Below are positions 16,119-25,108 of a DNA stretch of 64,000 bases, piece by piece (within the stretch, counting starts at the first letter, position 1; each line of letters begins with the position of its first letter). Below the pieces are notes generated by a model that saw nothing but the letters and a program-made list of their open reading frames with translations, was not told the DNA's origin and ran no database searches. The DNA is from CAVQZA01 sp963718355 (GTDB lineage Bacteria; Actinomycetota; Thermoleophilia; Gaiellales; Gaiellaceae): assembly GCA_963718355.1 (NCBI GenBank), contig CAVQZA010000004.1, forward strand, positions 62,001 through 126,000. Reading direction: 5' to 3'. Position numbers and translations under genes: made by a program.

Positions 16119-17843
16119 CTACGGCGAGTTCATCGTGCCGGGTGTGCTCGTCCAGTCTGCTCCGGACTCCTGGCGAAACGCGGCGATCGCTGCATCGAGT
16201 GTCGGGAAGAAGTGCCGTGGATCGATCGTTCGCGTAAGCCCGTACCGCTCGATCTTGAGCCTGACGGGGTCCTTCATCTCCGCAAACACGAGGGAGATGC
16301 CCCTCGCGTTGAGGGCCTCGTCGAGCTCTTCCAACATGTCTGCTGCGGTGGTGTCCACGTCGGTGATCGGCTCGGCCGCCACGAGGATCCAGGTCGGCGG
16401 GGGCTCGGCGGAACCGAGCTTCCGGATCTGCTCACGGAACGTCCGGGCGTTGGCGAAGAAGAGCGGCGCGTCGAAGCGAAAGACCACCAGCCCCGGAAGC
16501 GCCTCGGCATCCGGGTAGCTGCGCACGTCGTGGTAGCCAGGGAGGTCCCTGACCCGCCCGAGCACGGTCTGGTACGGCCACCACACGCGCCGGAATGCGA
16601 CTGCGACCGACACGGCGACCGCGATCGCGATTCCGGGCAGCACCCCGAACAGGACGACTCCGAGGAAGGCCGCGGTCGACACGCCGAACTCCGTGCGGCG
16701 CTGCTGCCAGAGCCGGATCGTCCCGGGAAGGTCGGCAAGAGACAGGGAGGCGGCGATCACGACGGCCGCGAGGGTGGGCTGTGGCAGATTCCGCAGCAGT
16801 CCCGGAACGAGCACGAGCATCAGCGTGATCGCAACCGCTCCCACCAGCCCGGTGACCTGTGTCTTCGCGCCGGCCTGCTCCGCGACTGCCGTCCGTGAGC
16901 CGCTCGTGCTGACGGGGAAGCCCTGAAAGAGGCCGGCTGCGATGTTCGCGGCGCCGATTCCGACCATCTCCTGGCTGCCGTCGACCTCCTCACCGGTCCG
17001 GTCGGCAAACGCGGATGACGTCGCGATCGTGTCTGCCAGCGCAACGAGCGCGATCCCGGCTGCACCCCCGATCAGGAGCGGAAGATCGGAGAGCCCGACG
17101 CCGGGCAGGGTGAAGGGCGGAAACCCCTGCGGCAGCGTCCCTACGAGCGCCACTCCGTGCTGCCCGAGCTGGAACAGACTCGCCGCGATGATGGACAGGA
17201 TCACGGCGACGAGGACTCCGGGGATCTTCGGCATCACCCGCTGCAAGACGCCGATCACCGCCAGGCCGAACAGGCCGACCGCGAGAGCGGCAGGCACCGT
17301 CTCGCCGTGGGCGACGCCGTGCAGGAACCCCCGCAACTCGTCGATGAAGCCGTTGGCGTCCACGGAGAAACCAAACAGCTTGGGCAGCTGCCCGACCAGG
17401 ATCGTGAGAGCCAGGCCGTTCATGTAGCCGATCATGGTCGGCTTCGAGAGCAGGTCGGCTACAAACCCGAGCCTGGCGACTCCGCCGGCCACCATGAACG
17501 CTCCCACCAACAGCGCGAGCATCGACGCGAGCGCGATCGCACGCGTCGGGTCGCCGTCGGCCCCCAACAGGGGCAGGATCGTGGCGGCGATCATCGGCCC
17601 TAGCGAGGAGTCGGGCCCGAGCACGAGGATCTTCGACGGCCCGAAGATCGCGTACCCGGCCAGACAGAGGATCGAGGTGTAAAGACCGGTGATCGGGGGA
17701 AGCCCCGCGAGCTCGGCGTACGCCATTCCCTGCGGGACGAGCAGCGTGGTCAGAACGAGGCCCGCGACGATGTCCCTGGGAGCCCAGCCGGCCCTGTATG
17801 ACGAGAGCATCCGTAGCCCGGGCACTGCGCGCGTCTTCGCCAC
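16119..17843 (-). CDS. SulP-family anion transporter with STAS domain
   Basis: 574 residues from GTG 17843. The membrane part (about residues 15-420) carries VLTTLLVPQGMAYAELAGLPPITGLYTS, the conserved first-helix region of SLC26/SulP carriers, and GSRTAVAEQAGAKTQVTGLV, the conserved mid-protein motif. A cytoplasmic STAS domain (about 445-560, PGLVVFRFDAPLFFANA) follows. Members carry sulfate, bicarbonate or dicarboxylates. There are no sulfate-assimilation genes alongside, so sulfate specificity is not supported by context. Confidence 0.9.
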   Translation of the reverse strand: MAKTRAVPGLRMLSSYRAGWAPRDIVAGLVLTTLLVPQGMAYAELAGLPPITGLYTSILCLAGYAIFGPSKILVLGPDSSLGPMIAATILPLLGADGDPTRAIALASMLALLVGAFMVAGGVARLGFVADLLSKPTMIGYMNGLALTILVGQLPKLFGFSVDANGFIDELRGFLHGVAHGETVPAALAVGLFGLAVIGVLQRVMPKIPGVLVAVILSIIAASLFQLGQHGVALVGTLPQGFPPFTLPGVGLSDLPLLIGGAAGIALVALADTIATSSAFADRTGEEVDGSQEMVGIGAANIAAGLFQGFPVSTSGSRTAVAEQAGAKTQVTGLVGAVAITLMLVLVPGLLRNLPQPTLAAVVIAASLSLADLPGTIRLWQQRRTEFGVSTAAFLGVVLFGVLPGIAIAVAVSVAVAFRRVWWPYQTVLGRVRDLPGYHDVRSYPDAEALPGLVVFRFDAPLFFANARTFREQIRKLGSAEPPPTWILVAAEPITDVDTTAADMLEELDEALNARGISLVFAEMKDPVRLKIERYGLTRTIDPRHFFPTLDAAIAAFRQESGADWTSTPGTMNSP

Positions 17844-17898
17844 AGCGCTAGCTTAGGCCGGTCCGGCCGCATGGTCTTCGCCCGAGCCGACTAGGATC

Positions 17899-17958
17899 GA
17901 CTTGCAACGCGCGCTCACCCCGGAGCGCGCTCTCCCGGAGGCTGCGTCATGAGCAAGA
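17899..17958 (+). repeat. ATPase/ppk2 junction duplication, copy B
   Basis: Matches 12814-12873 at 53 of 60 positions without gaps. Here the sequence is the 5' flank and first codons of ppk2; the part matching the ATPase C-terminus is no longer coding. Its presence implies that ppk2 was carried here together with the tail of an ATPase gene, with an ATGA-type stop/start overlap. Confidence 0.7.
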
Positions 17959-18818
17959 ACAAGAAGACGAAGGTCAAGCGCCAGGACGCGGAGGCCCCGA
18001 CGAAGGCGCCGGCTGCGTCCGCTGGGGCCGAGGCTGGCTCTCCCGCGAAGATGGGCCGCAAGGAGTACGAGCTGGAGATGGCGCGTCTCCACGGCGAGCT
18101 CGTGGCGATGCAAGAGTGGGTCAAGGCGACAGACGCGAAGGTCTGCGTCGTCTTCGAGGGGCGCGACACTGCGGGCAAGGGCGGCACGATCAAGCGAATC
18201 ACCGAGCGGGTCAGCCCCCGCGTGTTTCGCGTCGTCGCGCTGCCAGCACCCACCGAGCGGGAGCGCTCGCAGATGTACGTGCAGCGCTACATCCGGCACT
18301 TTCCCGCCGCGGGCGAAGTCGTGATCTTCGACCGCAGCTGGTACAACCGCGCCGGCGTCGAGCGGGTGATGGGGTTCTGTACCGAGGAGCAGACCGCCCG
18401 CTTCCTCGAGCAGGTGCCACAGGTCGAGAAGGCGATGGTCGACTCCGGGATCATCCTGCTCAAATACTGGCTGGAGGTCAGCCCCGACGAGCAGACCCGG
18501 CGCCTCGAGAGCCGGATCGACGACCCGCGCAAGGTCTGGAAGCTCTCCGACATGGACCTGAAGTCCTACAGCCGCTGGCACGACTACTCACTCGCCCGCG
18601 ACGCGATGTTCCTCGCCAGCGACACGTCCTGGGCACCCTGGTACGTCGCCGACACAAACGACAAGAAGCGCGGCCGCCTCAACATCATCACCCACCTGCT
18701 CGGCCAGATCCCCTACGAGCCGCTCCCACACCCCGACGTCAAGCTGCCACCCCGGCAGAAGGCCGAAGGTTACCGCGAGCCCGACCTCCCGCTGCGGCAC
18801 ATCCCGACCCCGTTCTGA
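17949..18818 (+). CDS. ppk2: Polyphosphate kinase 2 (PPK2 family)
   Basis: 289 residues from ATG 17949. PPK2 enzymes move phosphate between polyphosphate and nucleoside mono- or diphosphates. A ~35-residue Lys/Ala-rich leader precedes the P-loop FEGRDTAGKGGTIKRI (about residues 69-84). The lid-region motif SQMYVQRYIRHFPAAGEVVIF and Walker B FDRSWYNRAGVERVMGF (Asp ~128) follow, then KYWLEVSPDEQTRRLESR. Size and motifs fit a single-domain PPK2. No adenylate-kinase partner is nearby. The start overlaps the duplicated ATPase-tail sequence. Confidence 0.9.
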   Translation: MSKNKKTKVKRQDAEAPTKAPAASAGAEAGSPAKMGRKEYELEMARLHGELVAMQEWVKATDAKVCVVFEGRDTAGKGGTIKRITERVSPRVFRVVALPAPTERERSQMYVQRYIRHFPAAGEVVIFDRSWYNRAGVERVMGFCTEEQTARFLEQVPQVEKAMVDSGIILLKYWLEVSPDEQTRRLESRIDDPRKVWKLSDMDLKSYSRWHDYSLARDAMFLASDTSWAPWYVADTNDKKRGRLNIITHLLGQIPYEPLPHPDVKLPPRQKAEGYREPDLPLRHIPTPF

Positions 18819-18846
18819 CTCCGGAAAGCGAGGCCCGGGAACGACC

Positions 18847-19743
18847 GTGACGTTGCGCGCGCGTGTCCGCTCCTTTCGTGTGACCTTGCTCGCGCGCGTC
18901 CGCTCCCGGCAGATCGGTGTCGCAGCCCTCGGCGCGAAGGACGGCTACCTGCGCCACGGTACGTCCCAGCTCTCGGCCGCGATCTCCTACCGGATGCTGT
19001 TCTCGCTCGTGCCGCTGTTCGCACTGTTCGTCTCGGTCATCTCGCTCGTCGCGCCCGACGAGCAGCGCCATCGGATCGGCCGCTGGCTTGCAAGCGTGAT
19101 TCCAGGTACCGGGCTCGAAGAGAGCGTCCAGCGGGCGGTGGCCAACGCGGGTTCCGCCGCGACGGCGGCCGGTCTCATCGCCATCCCTGCTCTGCTTTGG
19201 GCGGCGAGTGGGATGATGGCAGCCGTCCGCATCTCCTTCCGCGTGATCTGGGAGAGCGAGTTCGGACGGCCATACGCGCGCGGCAAGCTGCTCGATTTCG
19301 CGCTCGTGCTTGGAACGGGCGTCCTCGCGGTAACGGCGTTCGGGCTAGCCCTCGTGGTCGAGGTGCTCGCCGAGCTCGGCCGCGACCTCAGCGAACTCGT
19401 CGGGGCCGGCACTGGAGGCCGCATCGTGGCCTTCACCGCCGAGATTCTGGCGTCACTGCTGGTGACCTTCGCGGTCTTCCTGCTCCTCTTTCGGAGCGTT
19501 CCTCCCGTAAGACCACGATTCGCAGCCCTCTGGCCGCCAGCGCTTCTCGGCGCGGCCGCCTTCCACATCGCCACGGCCGGCTACGCGTTCTACCTCGCGC
19601 GCTGGGGCAACATCACCCCGGTTTACGGTCAGCTGGGCGCCCTGTTCGGCTTCCTACTTGTTGTCTACGTCGGCGTACTCGTACTCCTCATCGGAGCAGA
19701 ACTTGTCGCTGCATGGCCGGACCAGGACGCGAGCAGCCCCTGA
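18847..19743 (+). CDS. YihY/BrkB-family inner-membrane protein
   Basis: 298 residues from GTG 18847. A basic N-terminus (~35 residues) is followed by LSAAISYRMLFSLVPLFALF, the family signature in the first helix. About five more membrane helices follow, with ALLWAASGMMAAVRISFRVIW and YGQLGALFGFLLVVYVGVLVLLIGAEL as conserved late segments. The family was once called ribonuclease BN; its biochemical role is unclear. It lies 28 bp after ppk2 and may be cotranscribed. Confidence 0.85.
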   Translation: MTLRARVRSFRVTLLARVRSRQIGVAALGAKDGYLRHGTSQLSAAISYRMLFSLVPLFALFVSVISLVAPDEQRHRIGRWLASVIPGTGLEESVQRAVANAGSAATAAGLIAIPALLWAASGMMAAVRISFRVIWESEFGRPYARGKLLDFALVLGTGVLAVTAFGLALVVEVLAELGRDLSELVGAGTGGRIVAFTAEILASLLVTFAVFLLLFRSVPPVRPRFAALWPPALLGAAAFHIATAGYAFYLARWGNITPVYGQLGALFGFLLVVYVGVLVLLIGAELVAAWPDQDASSP

Positions 19744-19782
19744 CCCACCCCCATCCAGAACTGGGCGGAGGCTGGCAACCCA

Positions 19783-19802
19783 AAAGCCGCCCGGTGGCGG
19801 TT
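19783..19802 (-). terminator. Probable rho-independent terminator for the small minus-strand gene
   Basis: On the minus strand CCGCC-ACCG-GGCGG forms a 5-bp (6 with one wobble pair) hairpin followed by CTTTT. It lies about 137 bp beyond the stop of 19939-20139. On the plus strand only two T follow the stem, so it should act mainly on minus-strand transcripts. The rest of 19744-19938 shows nothing recognisable. Confidence 0.35.
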
Positions 19803-19938
19803 CATACCCGATCCGGTGCCCTCACGTTCTCCGCAGGTGGTCGATCATCCTGTGCCTGACGCCAACACGTGACCGGAAGCGAGTGCGTGCCGTGAGAGCA
19901 TTCGGGCGCGTTCTACGAAGGACAACGCGGGCAGTAGA

Positions 19939-20139
19939 TCAGGCTGGGGCGCGACGATCCTTGACGAGGTAGGCCACGATCAGCGCCGCTGGGAAGAAGA
20001 ACAGGCTGAAGATGAAGTAGAGAAAGAAGCTGTGTCCCTTGCGGCCAGCGACGCGGGCGGGCCAAAAGGCCAAAGCGATCCAGATAACGATGAACAGGAT
20101 CGACCCGAGCCACCAGCCAGACAATGAAGCTACGAGCAT
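19939..20139 (-). CDS. Small two-helix membrane protein
   Basis: 66 residues from ATG 20139, with AAGGACGGG and CAAGG just upstream. Two hydrophobic segments (about residues 8-27 and 37-58) are separated by a basic loop, RVAGRKGHS, with a charged end VKDRRAPA. The frame continues further up, but without a ribosome site. No family recognised. Confidence 0.55.
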   Translation of the reverse strand: MLVASLSGWWLGSILFIVIWIALAFWPARVAGRKGHSFFLYFIFSLFFFPAALIVAYLVKDRRAPA

Positions 20140-20361
20140 CCTTGACCCGTCCTTTCGGTTTCGGTGTGGGGCTCGTACTTCGTCCGGGGGAACCAAGCCC
20201 ATTCGGGAACGCAGCGCGTCCAGCGTACAACCTCGTTGCCCAGCTGGCCAAACGCGGGTAGCCCTCGCGGGTCAAGCCGAGCTGCCGCCCGGCGGCTGGG
20301 GACTGAAGCAGCCGCCCACGCCGACTCCAGTGGCTCCGGCGCCCTGCCGATATCTGGTGCG

Positions 20362-20868
20362 ATGGCATCCCAGAGAGGTTCGACGCACCGAGGCGCGGCG
20401 CGCACCGGTGCGATTGGAACGATCGTCGCGGCGTTCGCCTTCTTCGACAGTGTCTTCGTTGGCACTCCGATCGCGCTACTCGCAGCCTCGCTCCGGCCCT
20501 TGATCGTCTTCGTCGTCGCCGCATTCACCGTTAGTTGCCTCAGCATCGCCTGCTCCACCTGGGTCAACCGGCGTTGGGACGACTGGTTTACAGGCAACGA
20601 CAAACGGATCGTCAAGAAGCTGGAGGTGATGCGGCGCAGCCGGCTGATGAGGCGTCCCGAGACTTGGATCGAGCGCGGCTCCGACCGCCAGTGGGCGCTG
20701 GTGTCGGCGCTGGCCAACCCGATCCTCGTCGTTGCTCTCGCCCGCTCCGTGGGTGGCAAGCCGAGCGAACGCAGAATCCGCCTGGGGTCGATCGCATACG
20801 CGATCCCCTACGTCGCGATGTGGACGCTCCTCGGACTCGCTGTCGGCGACGCCATCCGCGCCTCATAG
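20362..20868 (+). CDS. Uncharacterised membrane protein
   Basis: 168 residues from ATG 20362; the upstream extension of the frame is low-complexity and unlikely to be coding. Two hydrophobic segments follow a short basic N-terminus (about residues 15-32 and 36-55). A charged middle (TWVNRRWDDWFTGNDKRIVK, then RRSRLMRRPETW) is probably cytoplasmic, and two further helices end the protein. No recognised domain. It is the last gene before the tRNA-Asp repeat module. Confidence 0.5.
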   Translation: MASQRGSTHRGAARTGAIGTIVAAFAFFDSVFVGTPIALLAASLRPLIVFVVAAFTVSCLSIACSTWVNRRWDDWFTGNDKRIVKKLEVMRRSRLMRRPETWIERGSDRQWALVSALANPILVVALARSVGGKPSERRIRLGSIAYAIPYVAMWTLLGLAVGDAIRAS

Positions 20869-21024
20869 CTTGGCTTGCCGTGGGGCCGCGAGCGGCACTA
20901 CCGGCAGCTCACACGTCAGGATCACCGTCACGGCGTAGCGTCTCGCCGTCTCAGAATCGGGCGCGTGACCTGACCGGGCGAGTTCGAGGTCAGCCCTGGG
21001 TCTGGCTCATCGGCGACGTTGCCG

Positions 21025-21232
21025 AAATTGGCGAGATTCTGACGCCAGGTTGACGCCAGGTTGCGCGGATCCCACGGGAGAACGAGCTGAGTAGTTATCA
21101 AGACCGGTGCGGCATAGTCGCTGTATTCATGCGACATTCGGCGCGAGCCGTCGTCGACCGTCGCCGCCCGTTCACTGGCTCTCGCGGCCTGTCACGCCGG
21201 AGGTCGCGGGTTCGAGTCCCGTCGCTCCCGCT
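21025..21232 (+). repeat. Repeat module copy 2: conserved leader joined to a tRNA-Asp 3' half
   Basis: Collinear with 404-609. It has the same ATTGGCGAGATT lead-in, the same doubled GACGCCAGGTT, the same inverted repeat GTCGC-N9-GCGAC (21117-21135) and the same following CGTCGTC. The tRNA part differs: stem CGGC/GCCG encloses CTGTCAC with anticodon GTC (Asp) at 21191-21193, then a T-arm and the acceptor 3' strand CGCTCCC. There is no matching 5' half. The last 29 bp recur exactly at 40827-40855. The rest of the gap from 20869 holds nothing else I recognise, except a small hairpin (CCGCC/GGCGG, about 21244-21262) like the one after the second 29-bp copy. Confidence 0.7.
21204..21232 (+). repeat. 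29-bp direct repeat (tRNA 3' end), left copy
   Basis: T-arm and acceptor strand of the tRNA-Asp remnant, identical over 29 bp to 40827-40855. Weaker similarity extends ~30 bp further (a CCCGCCTG...GGCGGT hairpin). The two copies bound 19.6 kb containing the sugar-catabolism and CarH-type lipid loci. Direct repeats of a tRNA 3' end are the usual attL/attR signature of an integrated island; no integrase is present, so this is only suggestive. Confidence 0.65.
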
Positions 21233-21262
21233 ATCGACTCCCGCCTGCTCTTGCGCCGGCGG

Positions 21263-22099
21263 TCACTGCCTCACCGCCCCGCCAAGCATCCCGCGCTCGA
21301 GCGCCCGCTGCGACGCGACGAAGACGATCAGGACGGGAACCGCCGCGATCAGCGTCGCGAGAGCGAGGGCGGGGCGCGTCGACCTGAACATGTCCGAAAG
21401 CCCCACCTGGACGGGGAACTGCTTCTCGTCGGGCAGGATCACGAAGGGGAGGAAGTAGTTGTTCCAGTTGGCGACGAAGCTGAAGAAGAAGACGAGCGCG
21501 ACGACGGGCTTCGCCAGCGGGATCGCGATCCGTCGGAAAGCGGCCCACTCGCCGCAGCCGTCGACCCGCGCCGCATCCAGGAGCTCCGGCGGGAGCGCGG
21601 TCGCGTAGTAGATGTAGGCGAGGAAGACGCCGAACGGAAAGAACGCGAACGGCAGGATCACTGACAAGGCGCTCCCGATCAGATGGACGGCGTTGAGCTC
21701 GAGGAAGATCGGGAGCACGAGCGACGCCGCCGGAATGATCATCACGACGAGCGTGATCGTCAGGATCAGCTTGCGCCCCGGGAAGGAGCCAACGGCGAGC
21801 CCGTAGCCCGCGGGAATCCCGGTCACGACGGTTATCGCGGTCGCGCTCAGCGAGTAGAGGAGCGAGTTCTCCAGCCAACGCCAGTAGATGTGGTTGCCAA
21901 ACGAGTCCAGGCGCTGCCAGGCGCTCCACACGTTGTGGAAGTTGCCGACCGCGAACGGGCTCCTGTTGATCAGCTCGTAGTCGGTCTTGGTCGGAGCGAG
22001 CACGAGCCAGGCGAGAGGGACGACGAAGAAGACCGCGAACGCAAGCAGCACCGCCGCGCGGGCCGCGAGCGCAGCGCGGCGCGGGGCGCTCGTCCTCAC
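21263..22099 (-). CDS. Carbohydrate ABC transporter permease (MalG type), second paralogue
   Basis: 278 residues, six membrane helices, with the ATPase-docking EAA loop as LLDAARVDGCGEWAAFRRIAIPLAKP. CUT1-family inner-membrane subunit. Its start overlaps the ATPase gene by 4 bp (ATGA), so it is translationally coupled. It closely resembles the permease at 23320-24192 along its whole length (shared SFPGRK/KFPGRK, VLPIFLELN, ILPFAFFPFGV, ALVFFFSFVA). One of the two is therefore probably a tandem-duplication product and a replacement or alternative partner. Confidence 0.85.
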   Translation of the reverse strand: MRTSAPRRAALAARAAVLLAFAVFFVVPLAWLVLAPTKTDYELINRSPFAVGNFHNVWSAWQRLDSFGNHIYWRWLENSLLYSLSATAITVVTGIPAGYGLAVGSFPGRKLILTITLVVMIIPAASLVLPIFLELNAVHLIGSALSVILPFAFFPFGVFLAYIYYATALPPELLDAARVDGCGEWAAFRRIAIPLAKPVVALVFFFSFVANWNNYFLPFVILPDEKQFPVQVGLSDMFRSTRPALALATLIAAVPVLIVFVASQRALERGMLGGAVRQ

Positions 22100-23319
22100 T
22101 GCGTGTCTGCGTCGTGCCTGATCGCGAGGCCGGTCTTGAGATCGAAGAAGTGGAGCGCCTCCCGGCGGACCGAGACCTCGACGAGGTCTCCTTCGACGGC
22201 ACGCGTAGTTGGGCTGAAGCGGCCGACGAGCGCCGCGGCCGCCGGTTGCACCCCGGACGCCAGCTGGTCGAGCATGCGGTCGTCGCCCACATCCTCGGCG
22301 AGCTCGCGCATCTCGTCCGTGACCGCTTGGCGAGCCGAAATGGTGAAGTGAACGAGTACCTCCGAGCCGAGGGCCTCGCGTAGCTGGACGCGGCCCTCGA
22401 GGCGCGGCCCGGTGTCTCCGTCGGCGAGAGCGGCGTCGTCGAGATCCTCGGGCCGGATGCCCATGACGACCTCGCGGTCGACGTAGCCGGCGAGCCCCGG
22501 GCGCCGCGACAGCGTCTCGTCGTCCAACGGGAGCACAGTAGTACCCAGCACCGCGGCGAGCGCCCCGTCACGCCGCTCGATCCGAGCCTCGAGCATGTTC
22601 ATCGCCGGGCTGCCGATGAAGCCACCGACGAACACGTTCACCGGGTCGTCGTACAGCTCCTGCGGCGGAGCGACCTGCTGCAATTCGCCCTTGCGCATCA
22701 CGGCGACGCGGTGCCCCATCGTCATCGCCTCGACCTGGTCATGCGTGACGTAGATCGTCGTCACGCCGAGATTGCTCTGGATCTTCTTGATATCGGCACG
22801 CATCTGCACCCGGAGCTTCGCGTCGAGGTTGGAGAGCGGCTCGTCCATCAGGAAGGCCGACGGCTGCCGAACGATCGCGCGCCCCATCGCGACCCGCTGC
22901 CGCTGGCCGCCGGAGAGCGAGCGCGGCTTCCGTTTCAAGTACGGCTCCAGGTCGAGGATGCGTGCAGCCTCGGCCACACGTCGTTGGATCTCGTCCTTCG
23001 GGGTCTTCTTGATCTTCAGCGCGAACGCGATGTTGTCGTAGACGGTGAGGTGCGGGTAGAGGGCGTAGCTCTGGAAGACCATCGCGATGTCGCGGCTCTT
23101 CGGCGAAAGGCCGTTGACGACGGTGTCGCCAATTCGGACAACGCCGTCGCTGATCTCCTCGAGGCCCGCGACCATCCGCAGCGCCGTCGTCTTCCCGCAC
23201 CCCGAGGGCCCGACGAGCACGACGAACTCCCCGTCCGCGATCTCGAGGTCGAGCCCGTCGACGGCGCGGGTGCCGTCCCCGAATACCTTCGAGACGTCCT
23301 CGAACGCGACCCTGGCCAT
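22096..23319 (-). CDS. Carbohydrate ABC transporter ATP-binding protein (UgpC/MsmK/MalK type)
   Basis: 407 residues. Walker A GPSGCGKTT (about 38-46), Q-loop VFQSYALYPHLTVYDN, signature LSGGQRQRVAMGRAIVR (about 137), Walker B AFLMDEPLSNLDAKLR and the switch His in THDQVEAM. The C-terminal ~150 residues form the regulatory OB-fold domain of CUT1 ATPases (REVVMGIRPEDL, GRVQLREALGSE); this one is longer than usual, with an acidic insert near residues 325-370. It energises sugar import with the permeases on both sides. Confidence 0.9.
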   Translation of the reverse strand: MARVAFEDVSKVFGDGTRAVDGLDLEIADGEFVVLVGPSGCGKTTALRMVAGLEEISDGVVRIGDTVVNGLSPKSRDIAMVFQSYALYPHLTVYDNIAFALKIKKTPKDEIQRRVAEAARILDLEPYLKRKPRSLSGGQRQRVAMGRAIVRQPSAFLMDEPLSNLDAKLRVQMRADIKKIQSNLGVTTIYVTHDQVEAMTMGHRVAVMRKGELQQVAPPQELYDDPVNVFVGGFIGSPAMNMLEARIERRDGALAAVLGTTVLPLDDETLSRRPGLAGYVDREVVMGIRPEDLDDAALADGDTGPRLEGRVQLREALGSEVLVHFTISARQAVTDEMRELAEDVGDDRMLDQLASGVQPAAAALVGRFSPTTRAVEGDLVEVSVRREALHFFDLKTGLAIRHDADTQ

Positions 23320-24192
23320 CTACTGCTTCACCGCCCCGCCGAGCATCCCGCGGACGAGCGCACGCTGTGAGAAGAGGAAGACGATCGCCACCGGCACCAC
23401 GGCGAGCAGCGTCGCGAGCGCGAGCTCGGGCTTGAAGATCTTGACGGACTGGCCGCCACCACCGACCGATGGGTTGAACGACGGCGTCGCGGAGAGCAGG
23501 TCCCAGAGGCCGACCGTGAGCGGGTACTGGTTCGAGTCCGCGAGGACCACGTACGGCAGGAAGAAGTTGTTCCAGTCGGCGACGAAGCTGAAGAAGAAGA
23601 CGAGCGCCACCACCGGCTTCGCGAGCGGGAGCGCAACGCGCATGAATGTCTGGAACTCGCCGCAGCCGTCGACCCGGGCGGCGTCGAGCAGTTCGCCGGG
23701 AATCGATGTCGCGTAGTAGATGTACGCGAGGTAGACGCCGAACGGAAAGAACGCGAACGGCAGAATCACCGAGAGGACGCTGCCGATGAGATGGAAGGAG
23801 TTGAGCTCGAGGAAGATCGGCAGCACGAGAGCCGCACCGGGGACGATCATCACGATGAGCGTCAGCGAGAGGATGAGCTTGCGCCCTGGGAACTTCCCGA
23901 TCGCGAGGCCGTACCCCGCCGGCACGCTGACAACGAGCGTGATTGCAGTCGCGCTCAGCGCGTAGAAGAGCGTGTTGACGAGCCAGCGCCGGAAGATGTG
24001 GCCGCTGAACGCGTCCAGGTGCTTCCAGGCGAGCGCGACGTGGTGGAAATCCCCGAACGCGAACGGGTTGCCCGAGATGAGCGCCTGATCAGTCTTCGTC
24101 GGCGCGAGGATCAGCCAGAGGATCGGCGCAACGAAGAAGACCGCGAAGGTGGCGAGGACCAAGGCCCGGACACTGAGCGCCGTGATCCGCAT
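23320..24192 (-). CDS. Carbohydrate ABC transporter permease (MalG type)
   Basis: 290 residues from ATG 24192, whose A is shared with the upstream permease's TGA (TGATG). Six membrane helices and EAA loop LLDAARVDGCGEFQTFMRVALPLAKP. It directly abuts the ATPase gene. Compared with its paralogue at 21263 it has a Gly-rich insert (PSFNPSVGGGGQSVKI) before the last helix. It is expected to pair with the MalF-type permease 24192-25106. Confidence 0.88.
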   Translation of the reverse strand: MRITALSVRALVLATFAVFFVAPILWLILAPTKTDQALISGNPFAFGDFHHVALAWKHLDAFSGHIFRRWLVNTLFYALSATAITLVVSVPAGYGLAIGKFPGRKLILSLTLIVMIVPGAALVLPIFLELNSFHLIGSVLSVILPFAFFPFGVYLAYIYYATSIPGELLDAARVDGCGEFQTFMRVALPLAKPVVALVFFFSFVADWNNFFLPYVVLADSNQYPLTVGLWDLLSATPSFNPSVGGGGQSVKIFKPELALATLLAVVPVAIVFLFSQRALVRGMLGGAVKQ

Positions 24193-25106
24193 CAGTCGTC
24201 CGTCCGGAAGAGCCCGCTGCGCGTGACGATCACGACCGCGCCGATGAGCCCGATCATGAGCAGGTCGACGGCGATGGCAGCGGCACCGTTGAAGTCCGCG
24301 TACCGGAAGGCGAGCTGATAGGCGAGCTGATTGGGAGACCATGTATCGGGGACGAGGCCGAAGCTCGCGGTTTGCACGACCTGCGGCTCGACGAAGAGCT
24401 GCGTCCCCAACGCGAACGAGAGGATCAGCATGTAGGCGATCCACTTCCGCATCAGCGGCAGCTTCAGGCGCAGCGCGATCGTGATCGGGCCTGCGCCGTC
24501 GATGCGGGCGGCCTCCTCGAGGTCGGGCGGGATCGTGTTCAGCGCGCCGTACATGATCACGATCCAGGCGCCGGCGCCGGTCCAGAAGGCGATCATCGCG
24601 AAGATGTACGGCAGGTTCCCGGGGGCGATCGACTGGGCGAAGATGTTCGCCCCGAGCAGATGGTGCAGGAAGTACGAGCCGGGGCTGACGCTCGGGTCGA
24701 GCATGAACAGCCAGACCAGGACCGCCGCCGAGCCGGCCAGCGCGCCCGGGATGTAGAAGAGAAAGCGATAGGTCGAGGAGACCCGGTTCGCGCGGCCGTG
24801 GAGGAGGAGCGCCAGGCCGACGACGAAGATCATCAGCGCGGCGAGCCAGACGGTCGTATAGACGAGGATGTGCTTGAACGCGGAGACGAAACGGAAGTCG
24901 TGGTACGTCCGCACGAAGTTGTGAAAGCCGACCCACCCGCCGCCGACGTTGGTGAACGCGAGGTCGAGCGCGTAGATCGTCGGCACGATGCCGAAGACGA
25001 TCAGCAACGGCAGATACGGCAGGACGAACGCCAACCCCTGCAGGGCGCGGGGGCCACGCAACCGCGTGGCCCCCGCTTGTTCCCGTGGTACGGCAGTCGT
25101 GCTCAA
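24192..25106 (-). CDS. Carbohydrate ABC transporter permease (MalF type)
   Basis: 304 residues from TTG 25106 (LSTTAVPREQ), 2 bp after the stop of the binding-protein gene, with GGAAG just upstream; the frame's upstream extension lies inside that gene. Six membrane helices, with FVLPYLPLLIVFGIVPTIYA as the first, and EAA loop LEEAARIDGAGPITIALRLKLPLM. First of the permease genes in the operon. Confidence 0.85.
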   Translation of the reverse strand: MSTTAVPREQAGATRLRGPRALQGLAFVLPYLPLLIVFGIVPTIYALDLAFTNVGGGWVGFHNFVRTYHDFRFVSAFKHILVYTTVWLAALMIFVVGLALLLHGRANRVSSTYRFLFYIPGALAGSAAVLVWLFMLDPSVSPGSYFLHHLLGANIFAQSIAPGNLPYIFAMIAFWTGAGAWIVIMYGALNTIPPDLEEAARIDGAGPITIALRLKLPLMRKWIAYMLILSFALGTQLFVEPQVVQTASFGLVPDTWSPNQLAYQLAFRYADFNGAAAIAVDLLMIGLIGAVVIVTRSGLFRTDD

Positions 25107-25108
25107 CG

